Below the pieces are notes generated by a model, which had not been told where the DNA came from, ran no database searches, and worked only from the letters and a program-made list of their open reading frames with translations. The position numbers were made by a program, and so were the translations under genes. 64,000 bases of DNA from Maylandia zebra (Eukaryota > Chordata > Actinopteri > Cichliformes > Cichlidae), in assembly GCF_041146795.1 (NCBI RefSeq), contig NC_135179.1, positions 29,169,047 to 29,233,046 of the forward strand, given 5' to 3'. The number at the start of each line of letters is the position of its first letter. The stretch's first letter is position 1. Positions 14,556-32,997 of the stretch are shown in pieces.

Positions 14556-14641
<86 letters not shown>
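14556..14641. repeat. (GT)n microsatellite, about 43 units
   Basis: Uninterrupted run of about 86 bp. Confidence 0.95.
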
Positions 14642-14643
<2 letters not shown>

Positions 14644-15446
14644 AAGTGGGAGTGAGAGCACCGTCCAGCACAATGGAAGGTTGTGACCCACATATGTTCA
14701 TAGAGTGAATTTGTTCCATCAGTTCCATAGTAGGAGACAGGAAATGATTATTGCACTCCTGCTACGACGGCCATGTTTTCCTCAGCTGTTCCATTCTCGT
14801 GTAATCGCTTCAACATAAACACATCTTTGAATGCAGGTTTACATGCAGGTACTGAATCGCCAGAGGTCAGAGGTCAGCAAAGGAGGTTGCAGGTGACCAC
14901 AGGTGAGTGCGTGTAATCTCAGAGGTGTGTTTTACAGGAAGAAGCAGGTCAGAGGTCAAATCCAATAATGAACTGGAGACAATCACTGACTAAACGTTGT
15001 TGCGTGGAATAAAAAAGAGGAAATGACTTGCTGTCATCATGACAAGCAATTTAGTTTACTGTAAAATAGGATTGATTCCAGTGGATTATGTTTTATTGGA
15101 CTTTGAACAGACAGGAAGATGTTAATGCTTTAAAGTTGCAATCTTGAAAACATAAGAAACAGTTAAGTGCACAAAGTAAAGGCCCATTAAATTACAGATA
15201 TGTTAACGTAAGGCTCAAATAAGAGTAACTCTTTTATCAACGTTTTAAAGCAACGAAAGGAAGGTTAAGATCCTGTTATAGTTCTACTTAGTATCATGAC
15301 CAAAATGTTTAAAATGATTTGGTTTTGACCTTTTGAGAATCTCCTCAGGAAAGTAATTGAATAAGTTATTATAAGTCTGTAAATAAGGACTATTATGCAT
15401 CACTTTATTTAGTTATGGGCCTTACAGATTAAGGTGGTGCACTTTA

Positions 15447-15700
15447 AAAGTTCAGCTCAATTTTTATTTACCGTATATAGCGCCGAATCACAGCAACAGT
15501 CGTCTCAGAGTGTTTTGTACTCTAAGCCCTACAATAATACAAAGTAAATCCCAACGATGAAAACAACCCCCTGTGAGCAAACACTTGGCGATCGTGGGAA
15601 GGAAAAACTCCCTTTTAACAGGAGGAAACCTCAAGCCAAAGCAGAGTGAGGGAGGGGCAGCCATCTGCCACAACTGCTTGGGGGTGACGGAAAACAAGCG
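15447..15700 (-). mobile_element. LINE 3' tail, minus strand
   Basis: Minus-strand counterpart of the tail at 8940-9217; AACTCCCTTTTAACAGGAGG near 15610 and the AATTTTTATTTACCG end at 15457 identify it. Only the 3' part is present, typical of 5'-truncated LINE copies. Confidence 0.65.
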
Positions 15701-16060
15701 TGTGCTGTATAAAAATATCTCCAGCAATAAAACTATATTAGCAATCATTTGAAGGCCTGTTTCTAAGCACTTGATGAGTGTAAGTCACTTTTAGCATTGC
15801 TTAAACTCCTGAGGTACAAATGTCACTATGGCCTAATGTCTGAAACACGTATCTACTGTGTTGACCAGCTGAAGTGGAGCTAGCACAATGCGTTTGTGTA
15901 ATAAAAAATGTATACCTCAAGATGGTATAGTGAGACAACCACACAAGTCATTAAGAACACAATGATAATTGTAGAAATGGAGTTAGAGCAGGAAAGAAAA
16001 GAACAGCAGCATGTGTCCAGAAACTTTTAAACACACCCATTAGTGAAATACTATTTAGGC

Positions 16061-16288
16061 CAGGGGTGGGCAATCTCAGTCCACGAGGGCCGGTGTCCCT
16101 GCAGGTTTTAGATGTGTCCTCGAACCAACACAGCTGATTTAAATGGCTAAATTAGCTCCTCAACATGTCCTGAAGTTCTCCAGAGGCCTGGTAACGAACT
16201 AATCATGTGATTCAGGTGTGTTGGCCCAAGGTGAGATCTAAAACCTGCAGGGACACCGACCCTCGTGGACTGAGATTGCCCACCCCTG
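16061..16288. mobile_element. hAT MITE, 228 bp, with perfect 8-bp target duplication
   Basis: It is flanked by ATTTAGGC at 16053-16060 and 16289-16296. The ends CAGGGGTGGGCAATCTCAGT form an inverted repeat of about 52 bp with one mismatch. The whole element is nearly palindromic and has no coding capacity. Confidence 0.9.
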
Positions 16289-16296
16289 ATTTAGGC

Positions 16297-22331
<6,035 letters not shown>

Positions 22332-22543
22332 AAGTCCCTTTTCCATTAGTACCTACTCGGATGGACTTGGCTCGGTTTGCCACATTTTTCACTGTTTTCC
22401 ATTAAGTCATAGGACCTGGCACGAGCAGGAAGTAAAATGTGACGTTGTCAGACTGCATGCCACTGATTGGCTGGTGAGTAGCGTCACTCAATGAGTCATG
22501 AGAGCGTCTCGGTCCTGAAAATCAAAACCACCATTTTCTACTA
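22332..22543 (+). mobile_element. Partial copy of the TTCCATTAG MITE family
   Basis: It starts with CCCTTTTCCATTAGTACCTA and continues through CAGACTGCATGCCACTGATT and AATGAGTCATGAGAGCGTC, in the same order as the copy at 46171-46630. The right half beyond about 22543 no longer matches. Confidence 0.55.
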
Positions 22544-22639
22544 CCAGGCTTGTGGTAGAAAGTACCCTGAGTGCTGACCTATAAGAGAAAAGTACTATAT
22601 AAGTACTATTTCACCGTGTTGCTGTAATAGGATGCACAA

Positions 22640-22908
22640 GGGCGATTGTGGCTCAAAGAGTTCATCTTGTAACCGGAAGGTTGCCGGTTCGAGCCCCGGC
22701 TCGGACAGTCTCAGTCGTTGTGTCCTTGGGCAAGACACCTACCGCCTACTAGTGATGGCCAGAGGGGCGTCAGTCTGCAGGGCAGCTGTGGCTACAACTG
22801 TAGCTTGCCTCCAGCAGTGTGTGAATGTGAGAGTGAATGAATAGTGGAATTGTACAGCGCTTTGAGGGTCCTGAAAAGGGCTATATAAATGCAATCCATT
22901 ATTATTAC
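22640..22908 (+). mobile_element. tRNA-derived SINE, near full length
   Basis: The head GGCGATTGTGGCTCAAAGAG holds an A box and GGTTCGAGCCC a perfect B box for Pol III. The body contains GGGCAAGACACCTACCGCCT and GGCAGCTGTGGCTACAACTG; the tail CAGCGCTTTGAGGGTCC then GGGCTATATAAATGC ends in ATTATTATTAC. A common percomorph SINE structure; not a functional tRNA, because no acceptor stem pairs. Confidence 0.8.
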
Positions 22909-23239
22909 AAGTAGCAACAAGTCTGTTTGTGAAATCCGCCTAGATATTCCACAGTCATCTCTGAATGGTATTATAGCAAAGTGGGTATATTTAGGATTAA
23001 ATTCATTTTTCACCTACACCAGTGAGAAAAATTTGCTTCAAATTCTTGCTAATGTATTAAAAATAAAAAGCAAAAATACCACATATACATCAGTATTCAC
23101 ATCCTTTTGCAGATACACTGTTACAGAGCAGGGTCTCTGAGTGCTGAGGCACACAGTTTGTAAACGTGTCCAACACTCTGGTAACTTAATAACTGTATAG
23201 ATCCAAACGCCGTCTGGAATTAACATCAGCACAAGAACT

Positions 23240-23292
23240 TAGTGTTGGGAGCTTCGTGGCATGGGTTTCTATGGCCAGGTAGCTCCTCTAGA
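23240..23292 (+). mobile_element. Short Tc1 family B fragment
   Basis: About 50 bp (GAGCTTCGTGGCATGGGTTT and TATGGCCAGGTAGCTCC) match the middle of the family B transposase gene. Too short for more. Confidence 0.4.
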
Positions 23293-23673
23293 TGTAATGT
23301 GTACTTTTGTCCACATAGGTTAGGTTAACAGAAAGAACTGAGCCAGCTTAGAGATGTGACATTCAAAATTAAAGTGCTGGTCAAAACTAATGAGATTCTT
23401 AGCAGATCAATATTACTAACCAGGAGACCAATCCTGACTGAATGTAGGACAGAATAAAATCATCTAATTGTCCCATTAGCAACAAACCAACAGCAACACT
23501 AACCTGAAGAGCTTCTTTTCCCAACTCTTTATTGACTGAAGTGAAGTGTTCCTGAGATCAAAGTGTGACAGATGCCTTTTGCTTTGCTACTTTCTGCAGG
23601 GACTGGACCTTTTAGGTAATGGGAGACATAACTGCCAATCTTCTGGGGCCCTCTATGGCAATCATAACATTGA

Positions 23674-23674
<1 letters not shown>

Positions 23675-23717
<43 letters not shown>
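23675..23717. repeat. (TG)n microsatellite
   Basis: Uninterrupted TG run. Confidence 0.9.
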
Positions 23718-23719
<2 letters not shown>

Positions 23720-24195
23720 GCGAAGGAGGGCGTAGCGCTGAAAGTGCCGGAGGTCCTCCTGGACTCGGCTTTACTTCTGCTTTTCTGGGATTAGAGGGGA
23801 TCCTGTTGTCAAAATCTTATCTTAACCTACCAGCCAGGCCAAACCAACACACACACTCCAGATCAAGCTGTGGGACAATAGACCTGGCCATTTGTTGGTT
23901 TAACAGGTCTGCATGCTTGCTAAAGGGGGATTGGGGATGCCTGCTCTGATGTGCAAAGGCCTGGGAGGGTGAGGGAGTGAAGCCTTGCCAAAGGGGAGTG
24001 TGTGTGATTGTACTCGCATGCGTGTGTTTAAGTAGGGCAGGGAGAAGAGGGGTCACATAAGGCCGTGTATGCGAGTGTGTATGTTTGGGACGGTGGAATG
24101 GAAGAGAGGAGAGGGGGGACATGCAGCAGGGGACATCCCATTAATACCAGACTTAATCTCCACACTGGGCACCGACTATACACACACTCACATAC

Positions 24196-24632
24196 AGTGC
24201 AACCCAGTATCACAATAAAACGTGTGCTAGACACGCCACTCCTCCATGTCTGTTTCACACTTTGCCTCTCCAAAGCGACAAATGTGCAGAAGTTGCATTA
24301 CTAGCAGGGGAGGTATTATATTTAAAGCCACAAACTCGGTACGTGTCAGAGCAAAAAAGTTATTAAGTTCATTCCTTAATCATCAGAATCGATTAAGCTA
24401 GGGGGCGAATATGTATTTACGGGTAAATGTGTAAATGATGTCTGTTTAAACGCTTTCCCGTGATTATTTCTTAATGCTGGCTTGAAACAAAATAGCTCCC
24501 TCTGTTGTTACTGCAGATTACTGCAACTTCTGCATGCGTGTACATTTCGCGTTTTGAAGAGGCAGAGCGTGAAATGGACACAGCGGACCGGCGTGTTTAT
24601 TACACTCTTTGTCATGATATCAGGTTGTGCAG
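24196..24632. repeat. Diverged inverted repeat, arms 24196-24331 and 24477-24632
   Basis: The reverse complement of the first arm (GCAACTTCTGCACATTTG, GGAGAGGCAAAGTGTGAAAC, ATTGTGATACTGGGTTGC) lines up with the second arm (GCAACTTCTGCATGCGTG, GAAGAGGCAGAGCGTGAAAT, GTCATGATATCAGGTTG), roughly 70-75 percent identical by eye. The spacer is 145 bp. Either two opposed fragments of one dispersed repeat or an old fold-back element. Confidence 0.65.
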
Positions 24633-26208
24633 GGAGACTGACAGACAGCCAGAGAAACAGGTTGTTGGGGTGAAATCATTGTTTTCATTCCTAACTAAAA
24701 GGAAAGGAAGAGGAAATGTTTTTGTTCCATGTAATATAACCAAATACCTACATTAACACTGTCAGGAAGACACACTGTCATCAGCATAACATTTTACTCT
24801 CTCTGTAAGGCTGACCACTTTTTGCAGATTCACAGTGTGAAAATCTCTCATTTTCCAAAGTATATTTCCACTGAGCTAAAGGTTAGCAACCTAAATGCAA
24901 ACAAACAAATTAAGCTATGTAATAATGAGTGCACTTAAATATTCCCAGTAGATGTTTTAAGATCCAAGAAGATGTTCAAAAAAAATAAATTTAGTCGATC
25001 TCCCATTCAAGGCGGCAATCTCAGGCTCTTTCAAATAAAATATTTTGGGGGGAAATGGCAAAATGTACCTCAGACATGCACTATGAAAAATGTCTGAACA
25101 ATTCTGTGTTGACTATCAAGTCTGTTTAACTCTAATTTAAAACAGAAGTTGATCTAAAGTGTTTTACAGACACATGCATTTATATTGCAGGTCTCAAAAT
25201 ACATGAAAAGCTGTAAGATGTGCTTTATTGTGTTACCTAATTAGTAAAAGTAACGTCACAGTGGTCATTTTAGTCAGTTTAGTTGTCATTAATATACAGT
25301 CAGAATTGGCAAATTGCTAACGATTCATCTCCTAAATTATAATGCACTGCTCTCCCCTACATAAGCTGGCTTTATAGGTTAGAAGCAGTGGTGTCTGTAT
25401 CAGTATCTGCAATGCAGGCTCTGTATGGACGATGGGAACAACGCCAACACGAGGATATCAGATCGTCCGGCTCTGTATTTACCTGGTATTGGATTGGAAT
25501 AACTAGAGAGCGAGGCTGAGAGGAAGCTTGTCATTCCCAGACAACTCGCCACATTTGTCTATTTCATTCACTTCTTAAAAATAAAAATTAAGTTTGAAGG
25601 ATTGCTGAAGCCCATCAGAGGCCCACAAGTGTAAAGTGACAGGACAGAAGTTGAGATTTGTAAATAGCAACCAGGCTGAAAAACGACAAAAGAAGATGAC
25701 CTTTTCTTTTCATTTTCCTGCTTTCATAACTTTTTACTCACTGTCGTGTCAGTGTCGTGGCACAGAACATTTGCATTGAGTTACTATTGGTTTAACACGG
25801 TTTTTAAAAAGAGTCATTTCCCAGCAGCCGTTTCCCAAACTCGAAACTTTTCAATGCATATGCAAGAGTGCATGGTCAAATAAATTCCAGATTGCACCTT
25901 TAACTCCATTCAGTGAAAATGACTGCTTCGCCCGCACTGTGCTGTCAGGCCTCATAAATTTCCCCTGAAAACATGTTCTTTGCATGCGTTTAAGCCCCGA
26001 GTCTGGGCAACATGTGCAAGCAAGCAACTACTTGTGCTCTTCTTGGGCGTACGCTGAACCCCACCCTCAAATCCCACCCCAACCCCCTTCACTTATTAAG
26101 AAAGGCAGATTTACAGCTGATATTGATCTGTAATTGGCAGTTTCGCCAGGAGTGATAATGCAGCAGTGTCAGCCCTTTGCACTGTAATTAAACTGGAAAT
26201 TGTCTTCT

Positions 26209-26209
<1 letters not shown>

Positions 26210-26285
<76 letters not shown>
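26210..26285. repeat. (TG)n microsatellite, about 38 units
   Basis: Uninterrupted run of about 76 bp; a (CA)n run follows at 26611-26641 on the same strand. Confidence 0.95.
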
Positions 26286-26286
<1 letters not shown>

Positions 26287-26609
26287 GGTCTTTTGTCATA
26301 ATTACGTATGTGTGAGAATGCGTATGCCAGTCTCCGTCAATATGTGTTTGTGTATACGGTAGGAAAGGACAGAGCCGCTGTGATGTGAAGTTCCATAGAC
26401 ATGCTTGCTGTGGCTCCGGCTTCTCTAAGCCAAGAATGGCAACAATAACAACCCCCTCAGCTCTGGAAGGAGTGATGTCAGCCTCTCTTCTCCTCTCACA
26501 CACAGACACGCACACTCACACGCATGCACACAAGCAAACAACTGATGCCCCCTGGATCGTTAACATCAGACGCTGGCACAGTGTAATAGCCTACCTTAGC
26601 CAGTCCTTT

Positions 26610-26610
<1 letters not shown>

Positions 26611-26641
<31 letters not shown>
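26611..26641. repeat. (CA)n microsatellite
   Basis: Uninterrupted AC run of about 15 units. Confidence 0.9.
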
Positions 26642-26643
<2 letters not shown>

Positions 26644-27845
26644 CACACAGCTTCCTTCGCTTTGCTTTTGAACCCTTCCTCTGCTGAATAGCTGCATTCA
26701 TAGCCGTCTGCATCGAAGCATAAAACTCTATTAATAAAACAGCAAGGGCCCGCTGAGTGACACCTGCCCAACCCTGCCAATGTACACCTAAGCCTGTTCT
26801 AGCAACAAGTGTTATCATAGTCTGCCCTAAGAACTGTGTCATTAAAAAATAGGTTAGAATAAAATTCAGGAAAAATAAAGATCCTATAGGGTCGTTTTTC
26901 ATGTGAGAAGGGGGAGGATGGTTGTGCTGCAACAAGTATAACAGTATTTAAAGCCAGGTGTGAGTGCATGGCCTGCATGTTGTAAATGTCCAGCGTGGAG
27001 AGTCGGAGGTGATAGCCAGGCTGTATATAGGGCAGAGAAGAATGGTGCTACATAGAGAGCCAATGGAATAACACTAGTGGGAGCATTTTAGTGAGCCGCC
27101 ACAGCGTGCAGCCAATGGAAAATGAAGCTGTGCCATGCTAGTGGATGTGCCAGAGTGAGAAAGGAGAGGAAGCAGTCGATGAATAAGATGATGATAATGA
27201 TGATGATGAAGAGCAGACGTTAGGAAAAAAGGAAGCGAGGGAATGCACCGTAGGTCCCAGAGTGAATGCTACAGTGACCTGGAGTCACTGCGTCATCGCA
27301 GATTAAAGCTGGTCTTTTTGTCTCGTTCATCCCAATTAATCATCACTGTTTAACTGGTCTGCTAACGTATGTGCCACTCTGAAACAGCAGGTAAAGAGCC
27401 CCTGTGCAGCACGCTGTGGTTCCACATGCAAAGCTATGGGCTGGAGAAATGACAGCAATCATTTGCCGTTTGTCTCAGTGATGCAAAATCTTTGGCCAGA
27501 AAATCAGCAAATTCCAGTTTTAGGACCTCAAAGAGTAACTTCACGCACTGTTTAAGTTTGGAAACGCCCATTTGACAAATTCAAACAAACACATTCGAAA
27601 CCTGGCACACACAACTGCTCCAGTCACGCAGAATTTATAATGCTGCACTTACATATGTAACTCACACCCCAGTCGACGGTGGTGGGGCATGACTGCTTTC
27701 GGGCTTTTGAAGGGAGGCATGACAGAAAGGGTTTGACAGCTGCTAGTCCCATTTACCAGCCTGAATTCCTCTCTAAAGTCACTGATAACATTTCAATTAG
27801 AAGTTTTCACGTGTCATGCCTTTACGTCACGTTTTTTTTGCTTGT

Positions 27846-28560
27846 AGCAGGACCCCATTTCCAAAATTGCTGGGATGCTTCGTAAAATGTCAAGAATACA
27901 ATGCAGTGATTTTCAAATCATTTAAAGCCTAGCTTTATTCTATAGAAAATAGAATAAAGCTAACTTATAAAATGCTGAAACTGAGAATTTTGATCTAAGC
28001 AACATGAGACTTTTCAAGATGGACTGTGACTTATACTGTGCTCCATTTGACATGGACTGACCACACCAACCCAGACTTCACAATGCAACATGGCAATCTT
28101 GCATCATGCCTAAACCATAAATAAATAACCAAACTTTAAATCTTTACCACCGCTGTCTGTGATTCGCTACATAAGTCATGCATCCTCCAAGTTCTGTCCA
28201 CAAATGTGCTCAAGTCTCTTTCTTCAACGACTACGACTGTCAACTCAAGAGTGATGTCACTCCCAAGTTTGACATTCACCTTCCAAAGTAAAAATATCCT
28301 TCAGTGTGGCAATATCTGAAACCGTTTTTGCAAAAAATGGGAAACTGGAGCAATCCCACTTTTGGTCAGCACAAGCCAGCATCCGCGCTTCAGAGAAGGA
28401 AGGCCTTGCTTATCTCAGCAAGACAATAGCAAAGTACACATAATAATAAAACAGCATGGCTCTAAAGAAAGAGTCCAGATACTTTGCTGGGCTCTCTGTG
28501 GTCTAGATAATATTACCCATTCGAACATTTTGAAGCATATGGAATGCATTATTTAAAACA
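27846..28560 (+). mobile_element. Decayed Tc1 transposon copy (family D)
   Basis: It starts with GACCCCATTTCCAAAATTGC and AATGCAGTGATTTTCAAATC (terminal region). It later holds GGAAGGCCTTGCTTATCTCA and GCAAGACAATAGCAAAGTAC, corresponding to the second catalytic Asp segment (QQDN). No usable frame remains. A perfect 14-bp hairpin lies at 27930-27962. Confidence 0.55.
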
Positions 28561-28786
28561 TAATATATGACTAAAGAGGCCCCAAACACTTCATCAGCTG
28601 AAGAATGGGGAAATATTTTGCTTTTGAACTAGAGTGGTTGGTCTGTTCTTCTCCTAAACATTTACAGAGTACATTCTGCTTTACTTGACATTTTGTACAT
28701 GACAGCTGCTTTAACAGGATTGAAGGAGGATTTTCTGTCCAACTATGAGGCCTCTGAATCGACTAGAACTCAGGCATACTCTATAA

Positions 28787-29096
28787 TAGCGGTCCCCAAC
28801 CCCCGGGCCATGGACTGGTACTGTTCTGTGAGTCGTTTGACACCAGGCTGCAAGAGTTGAGGCTCTGGTGTGAAATTTATGGTTTTCAGGGTTTTTATCG
28901 TTAGTTTTTAATCGTTTTTATCGCTAACTCGATTTCCCTGGGTCTTTTCCCATGTGTTATGAATAAATCTTCTTTTTTTTGGTACCGGTACTGGTTTTAT
29001 TTTGTTGTATTTATTCGCCACACCTTAAAGGCCAGTCCATGGAAATATTGTCATACATAAACCGGTCCGTGGCGCAAAAAAGGTTGGGGACCGCTG
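28787..29096. mobile_element. Non-autonomous hAT-like element, about 310 bp
   Basis: The inverted ends are TAGCGGTCCCCAACC and GGTTGGGGACCGCTG. Imperfect 8-bp flanks CTCTATAA / GTCTATAT (6 of 8 match) fit an aged target duplication. Internal GGTACCGGTACTGG and CCATGGACTGG-like motifs are typical of this family. Confidence 0.75.
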
Positions 29097-30424
29097 GTCT
29101 ATATGATACCTTTGCAGTGAATGCAATGAGAAAATAGCTAAAATATGAGCTTTGGTATTGCATGGGAGGAGGTCAGATGTGGGATGATAACCTGGAGCCA
29201 GAAGACATGAGTGTTCAGCCTGATTTCTAAGCTCTGCCTATGATGGGAGCATCAAGCTCTTTTTCACCAACAGACTGGCCTGTGGTATTTTCACACAACC
29301 CACGGCGCTCTGTGCCATCTCTCAGCACTTAGCTCTCATTGAGATATTGAGAGGTATTTTTTTGTTGTTTTCTTTTGACAGATTACAGATTCTGGGGTAT
29401 TACAGTGCCTGAGCAGTACTATGCAGCACCTGTAAGTCCACTTGCCTTCCTGCCTGTAACCGCACTGTGGACAGGAGGGTGAGGGGTGGGGTGGGGTGGG
29501 GGGATGGCTGGAGAGTTTTCCCAGGCTCCGCCAAGGTGAATATAAAAGCTGCAGTGTTCGCTCTCCGACTGCATCTCCCTCTCGATCTCTTTGAACTGGG
29601 CGGTCGTGTCAGCAGCTCCCAGCCCCCAGCCACCATATCGCCCTTCATGTGCCCACAGGGAGTGATAGGCCGGGCGCCGACAGATCCGCACAGCGTACAG
29701 GACTAACGCAGAGACACACATGCTGGGTTGTGCCCTGTCTGCCAACAGGAGACGCTGATAGAGGCATGTGCGGAACACATGGGAAAGACAGAGACTGGAG
29801 GAATATGGGCCCTGGCTTTATCTTTGCATTTAGCAAGCACAAACTGGATTTGAGCCAAACCCTGCCTTTACAGCAATAACAATAAATGTCCTCTTCACAG
29901 CATCCCTCCGCCTGTTATATCCAAGGGAAAGCAGAGCAGTAGTTTCACTTATCTTCTGCTTATTGCTCCAGTGTACAGCAATCAACAGTCATAAGAAGAA
30001 GTGGATTCAGTCTTTATTATACTTATATTATAGTTGTGAGAGTAAAAAGTCTGCACCATCCCATTTAAAATAAAAAGCAGACAAGATGACTTGCTAGACA
30101 AACTGGAATTGTAATCATGATGAAAGACTTGGCACAACATAGTGACTGTTGCCGAAGTCATGTTATGATTGTTATACTTATGGCTGCGGGATGTTTCTTT
30201 TTTAATTGGCCACAATGGGCATAATGCTAACTTCATGTTGTAGGGGTTGCAAAAAGCGTTAAAAAAAATAGACCTACATCAGCTGGATATGTCAATAGAA
30301 GCAAAGTTTGAGACTCAGCAGCAGGAGAAGTCAGAACGCTAACCGCAAATTTAGCCCCAGCTTCACCACACAGGAAGAGCCGCTCCAGCTGTGCTCACAA
30401 CCAGCAGCTGGTTGGGGAGCACTT
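29097..30424. other. Non-coding stretch with a G-rich tract
   Basis: The only notable structure is the G-run cluster at 29476-29503. No gene is recognised. Confidence 0.4.
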
Positions 30425-30776
30425 CTGCTTATCCTTTTCAGGGTCGCAGGAGGTGCTGGAGCCTATCCCAGCTGTCATAGGGCGAGAGACGGGGTACACC
30501 CTGGACAGGTCGCCAGTCTGTCGCAGGGCTAACACACAAAGTCAGACAACCATTCGCGCTCACATTCACACCTATGGGCAATTTGGATTAATCAATTAAC
30601 CTATCCCCACAAGCTGCATGTCTTTGGACGGTGGGAGGGAGCCGGAGTACCCGGAGGGAACCCACGCAAACACGGGGAGAACATGCAAACTCCACACAGA
30701 AAGACCCCGGCCTGATGTTGGAATTGAACTCAGGGCCTTCTTGCTGTGCGGCAACAGTGCTAACCACCATGTCGGC
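30425..30776 (-). mobile_element. Second SINE family (ATGG-tailed), near full length, minus strand
   Basis: Minus-strand reading begins with GGTGGTTAGCACTGTTGCC (A-box-like) and GAGTTCAATTCC (B-box-like). It continues through TGCATGTTCTCCCCGTGTTT and CGACAGACTGGCGACCTGTC and ends in CTGAAAAGGATAAGC. The head suggests tRNA origin. Confidence 0.7.
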
Positions 30777-30884
30777 AGCAACCTTCAAGAAAATGAATAA
30801 TGAACACTAATGAGTCATGTTTCAATCTGTCAATGAACAGAAGCCCATGCTTTATTCTTTAGCTGTTGGTCTTCTTGTTAGGGA

Positions 30885-31425
30885 AGCCCTGAATCTGACT
30901 CTTTAGCACTTTTAGAAGACTGCCTGGTGTCATGAGTGTTGATTTCTGCATCCATACGCCATACATAGAATTTGGCATAAGCAGCATGAATGCATAGATC
31001 CATCCTGCCTTGTGTCGGTGGTTCAGGCTGTTGGTGGTGGTGGTGAAATGTGTGGGAGATATTTTCTGAACTCCACAGTCTACCTGAGTATTGTTGCTGT
31101 CCATGTCCACACCTTTATGACCATGGTATACCCATTTCTAATGGCTAGAAGGTGTTACAAGGGTCTTGAACAAGATAATGAGCCACCAGATCTCAATCCA
31201 ATAAGTGCATCTGCTGGATGTGGTGGAACGGGAGAAATTCACCATTGGTGTTAAGTCGACAAATCCACAGAAACTGCATCAGGCTATCATGCCAATACTG
31301 ATCCAAATCTCTGGGCAATGTTTCCAGCACCTTGTTGAATCTATGCCACCAAGAATTAAGGCAAGAGTGGATTCAACCCTGTATTAGCAAGATGTACCTA
31401 ATAAAGCTTCTGGTGAGAGTTTAAA
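30885..31425 (+). mobile_element. Decayed Tc1 transposase copy (family C)
   Basis: It holds GAATGCATAGATCCATCCTG, then GGTTCAGGCTGTTGGTGGTG, ACAGTCTACCTGAGTATTGT, AGATCTCAATCCAATAAG and TTTCCAGCACCTTGTTGAAT, ending CTAATAAAGCTTCTGGTGAG. The third catalytic segment reads PDLNPI then departs from the expected Glu. Frames are broken. Confidence 0.65.
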
Positions 31426-32912
31426 GCAGAGGCTGAAAAATGAGCCACTGTGGACAAACTGCAGTTCCTCTTCCTGCCACTTGAGGCTTGGTCCAAAAGG
31501 GAATGAATCTCCACAGGCTGCCATGCTAAATGTGCAACTTTACTGCATTTAAAAAGAGCAATAACAATTTTAGCCTAGTACAAATGAAAGTTTTGGCACT
31601 GTATGGATAGTTTCTTCCTTCGCAATAATTCTAAATGGGGTAAATTTTTCTTTTTATAACTCGTTCACTTACAGGCAGCTGGAGCCAGCCTGTGTTAGCT
31701 AGGCCTCATTCACTATTTTGAGCCATTAAACTGGACCTCTTCACTGTGTGTGTCTTTCAGAACATTTTAATGGCATTTTAACATACAAAGGCACAACCAA
31801 AACAACAGCAACTAGCAAATGCTAGACCCATAAAATGTGCATAGTGTGGTGAGATCCATGTAGGACAAACATGCAAAGCCAAAAGCTTTCTTGGGCGACA
31901 AAAAACAAGGTCCAATTAAGGTAACATGCCACAAGTCTACAACGGCTATTCCCAGTCATTTAAGAGGGAGTGCAGGGGGGCGCTGGTCGAATAACTGCAC
32001 AGTAATTCTCAGGAAAAACTAAATTAGATCTCAATAATGACAAAATACCACATTCCTGTGTTATCTCATAGCAATAATGGTAAATGTGCCACAAGGTCAG
32101 CAATCATATCACCAGCATACTCTGTACTCCTGTCTTACAGAGCAGCATTTATGAAAGTTGTTGTATTCATATAATTATGTACTTTTATAGTCATGTGCAA
32201 GGGATACATTTCATGGAATAGGATTAAAGTCCTGCTGTCTGCCCCTAGTTGCACATGTGGCTCTGGGATGGCATCCATATGTCCTACAAATAACTCATTG
32301 ATTTGTCTGTAATGACCCCTTAACAAAAATCCTAACATGAGCGTTTGACTCCCTCCCAGACAATCCTACCCCATTACATACTTTATACTTTGTAAAAAGA
32401 AACTTTGACATGCACTAGTGAGAACCATATGCTGTCATTGTATACACAAAACTACACATAAACATGAAAGAGCAGATTATGTAGTCAGTTGTAAAAACAT
32501 GTTAAAATATGCCCAGCTATGCCAAGCGCCTTTCCCTAGCCAAACACACATACACACGAATCCCTATTCCCTCACAAATGCACTAATCAGGCATCCTTCC
32601 CTTCTTTTCCGGCCACAGTGACGTTGAGCTGGCAGCGCAGCAGGTAGAGTACACAATCGCACTGGCACACAATCAGACAGTCGGCTTCCTCTATCAAAGG
32701 TCATCATTCTTATTTATACTATCCGTATCTGACTCATGCTGTCGTTACACAGTGAGCAAAAACGGACACAATGGATGTATTATAAACGATCGGGTCCATA
32801 TTAAGAATTTGCAGGACTGATGAAACGCACCTGGCTCATGCGAAAATGAAGATTATGGTATTTGTTATAGCAACAAAGCAACAAACACACAAGTCATGGT
32901 GACCGGAGGGAA

Positions 32913-32915
<3 letters not shown>

Positions 32916-32995
<80 letters not shown>
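32916..32995. repeat. (TG)n microsatellite, about 40 units
   Basis: Uninterrupted run of about 80 bp. Confidence 0.95.

Positions 32996-32997
<2 letters not shown>

Larger units (their letters stand above)
10239..15446. other. Non-coding stretch
   Basis: It contains the family D Tc1 remnant (11108-11570) and the (GT)n at 14556. The block 11640-12010 ends in AATAAATCACGTTCAATTCC and may be an unassigned retroposon tail. No gene is recognisable in the rest. Confidence 0.45.
24633..27845. other. Non-coding stretch with microsatellites
   Basis: No gene seen. 25900-26040 and 27230-27370 are non-repetitive and AT/GC-balanced, possible regulatory DNA but unproven. Confidence 0.4.

Noticed and set aside
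22640..22715. Possible tRNA gene
   Set aside because: A and B boxes are present, but there is no acceptor stem pairing and it continues into a SINE body.
26111..26515. Minus-strand ORF of 134 codons with poly-HT
   Set aside because: It spans the (TG)n microsatellite, which stays open in most frames.
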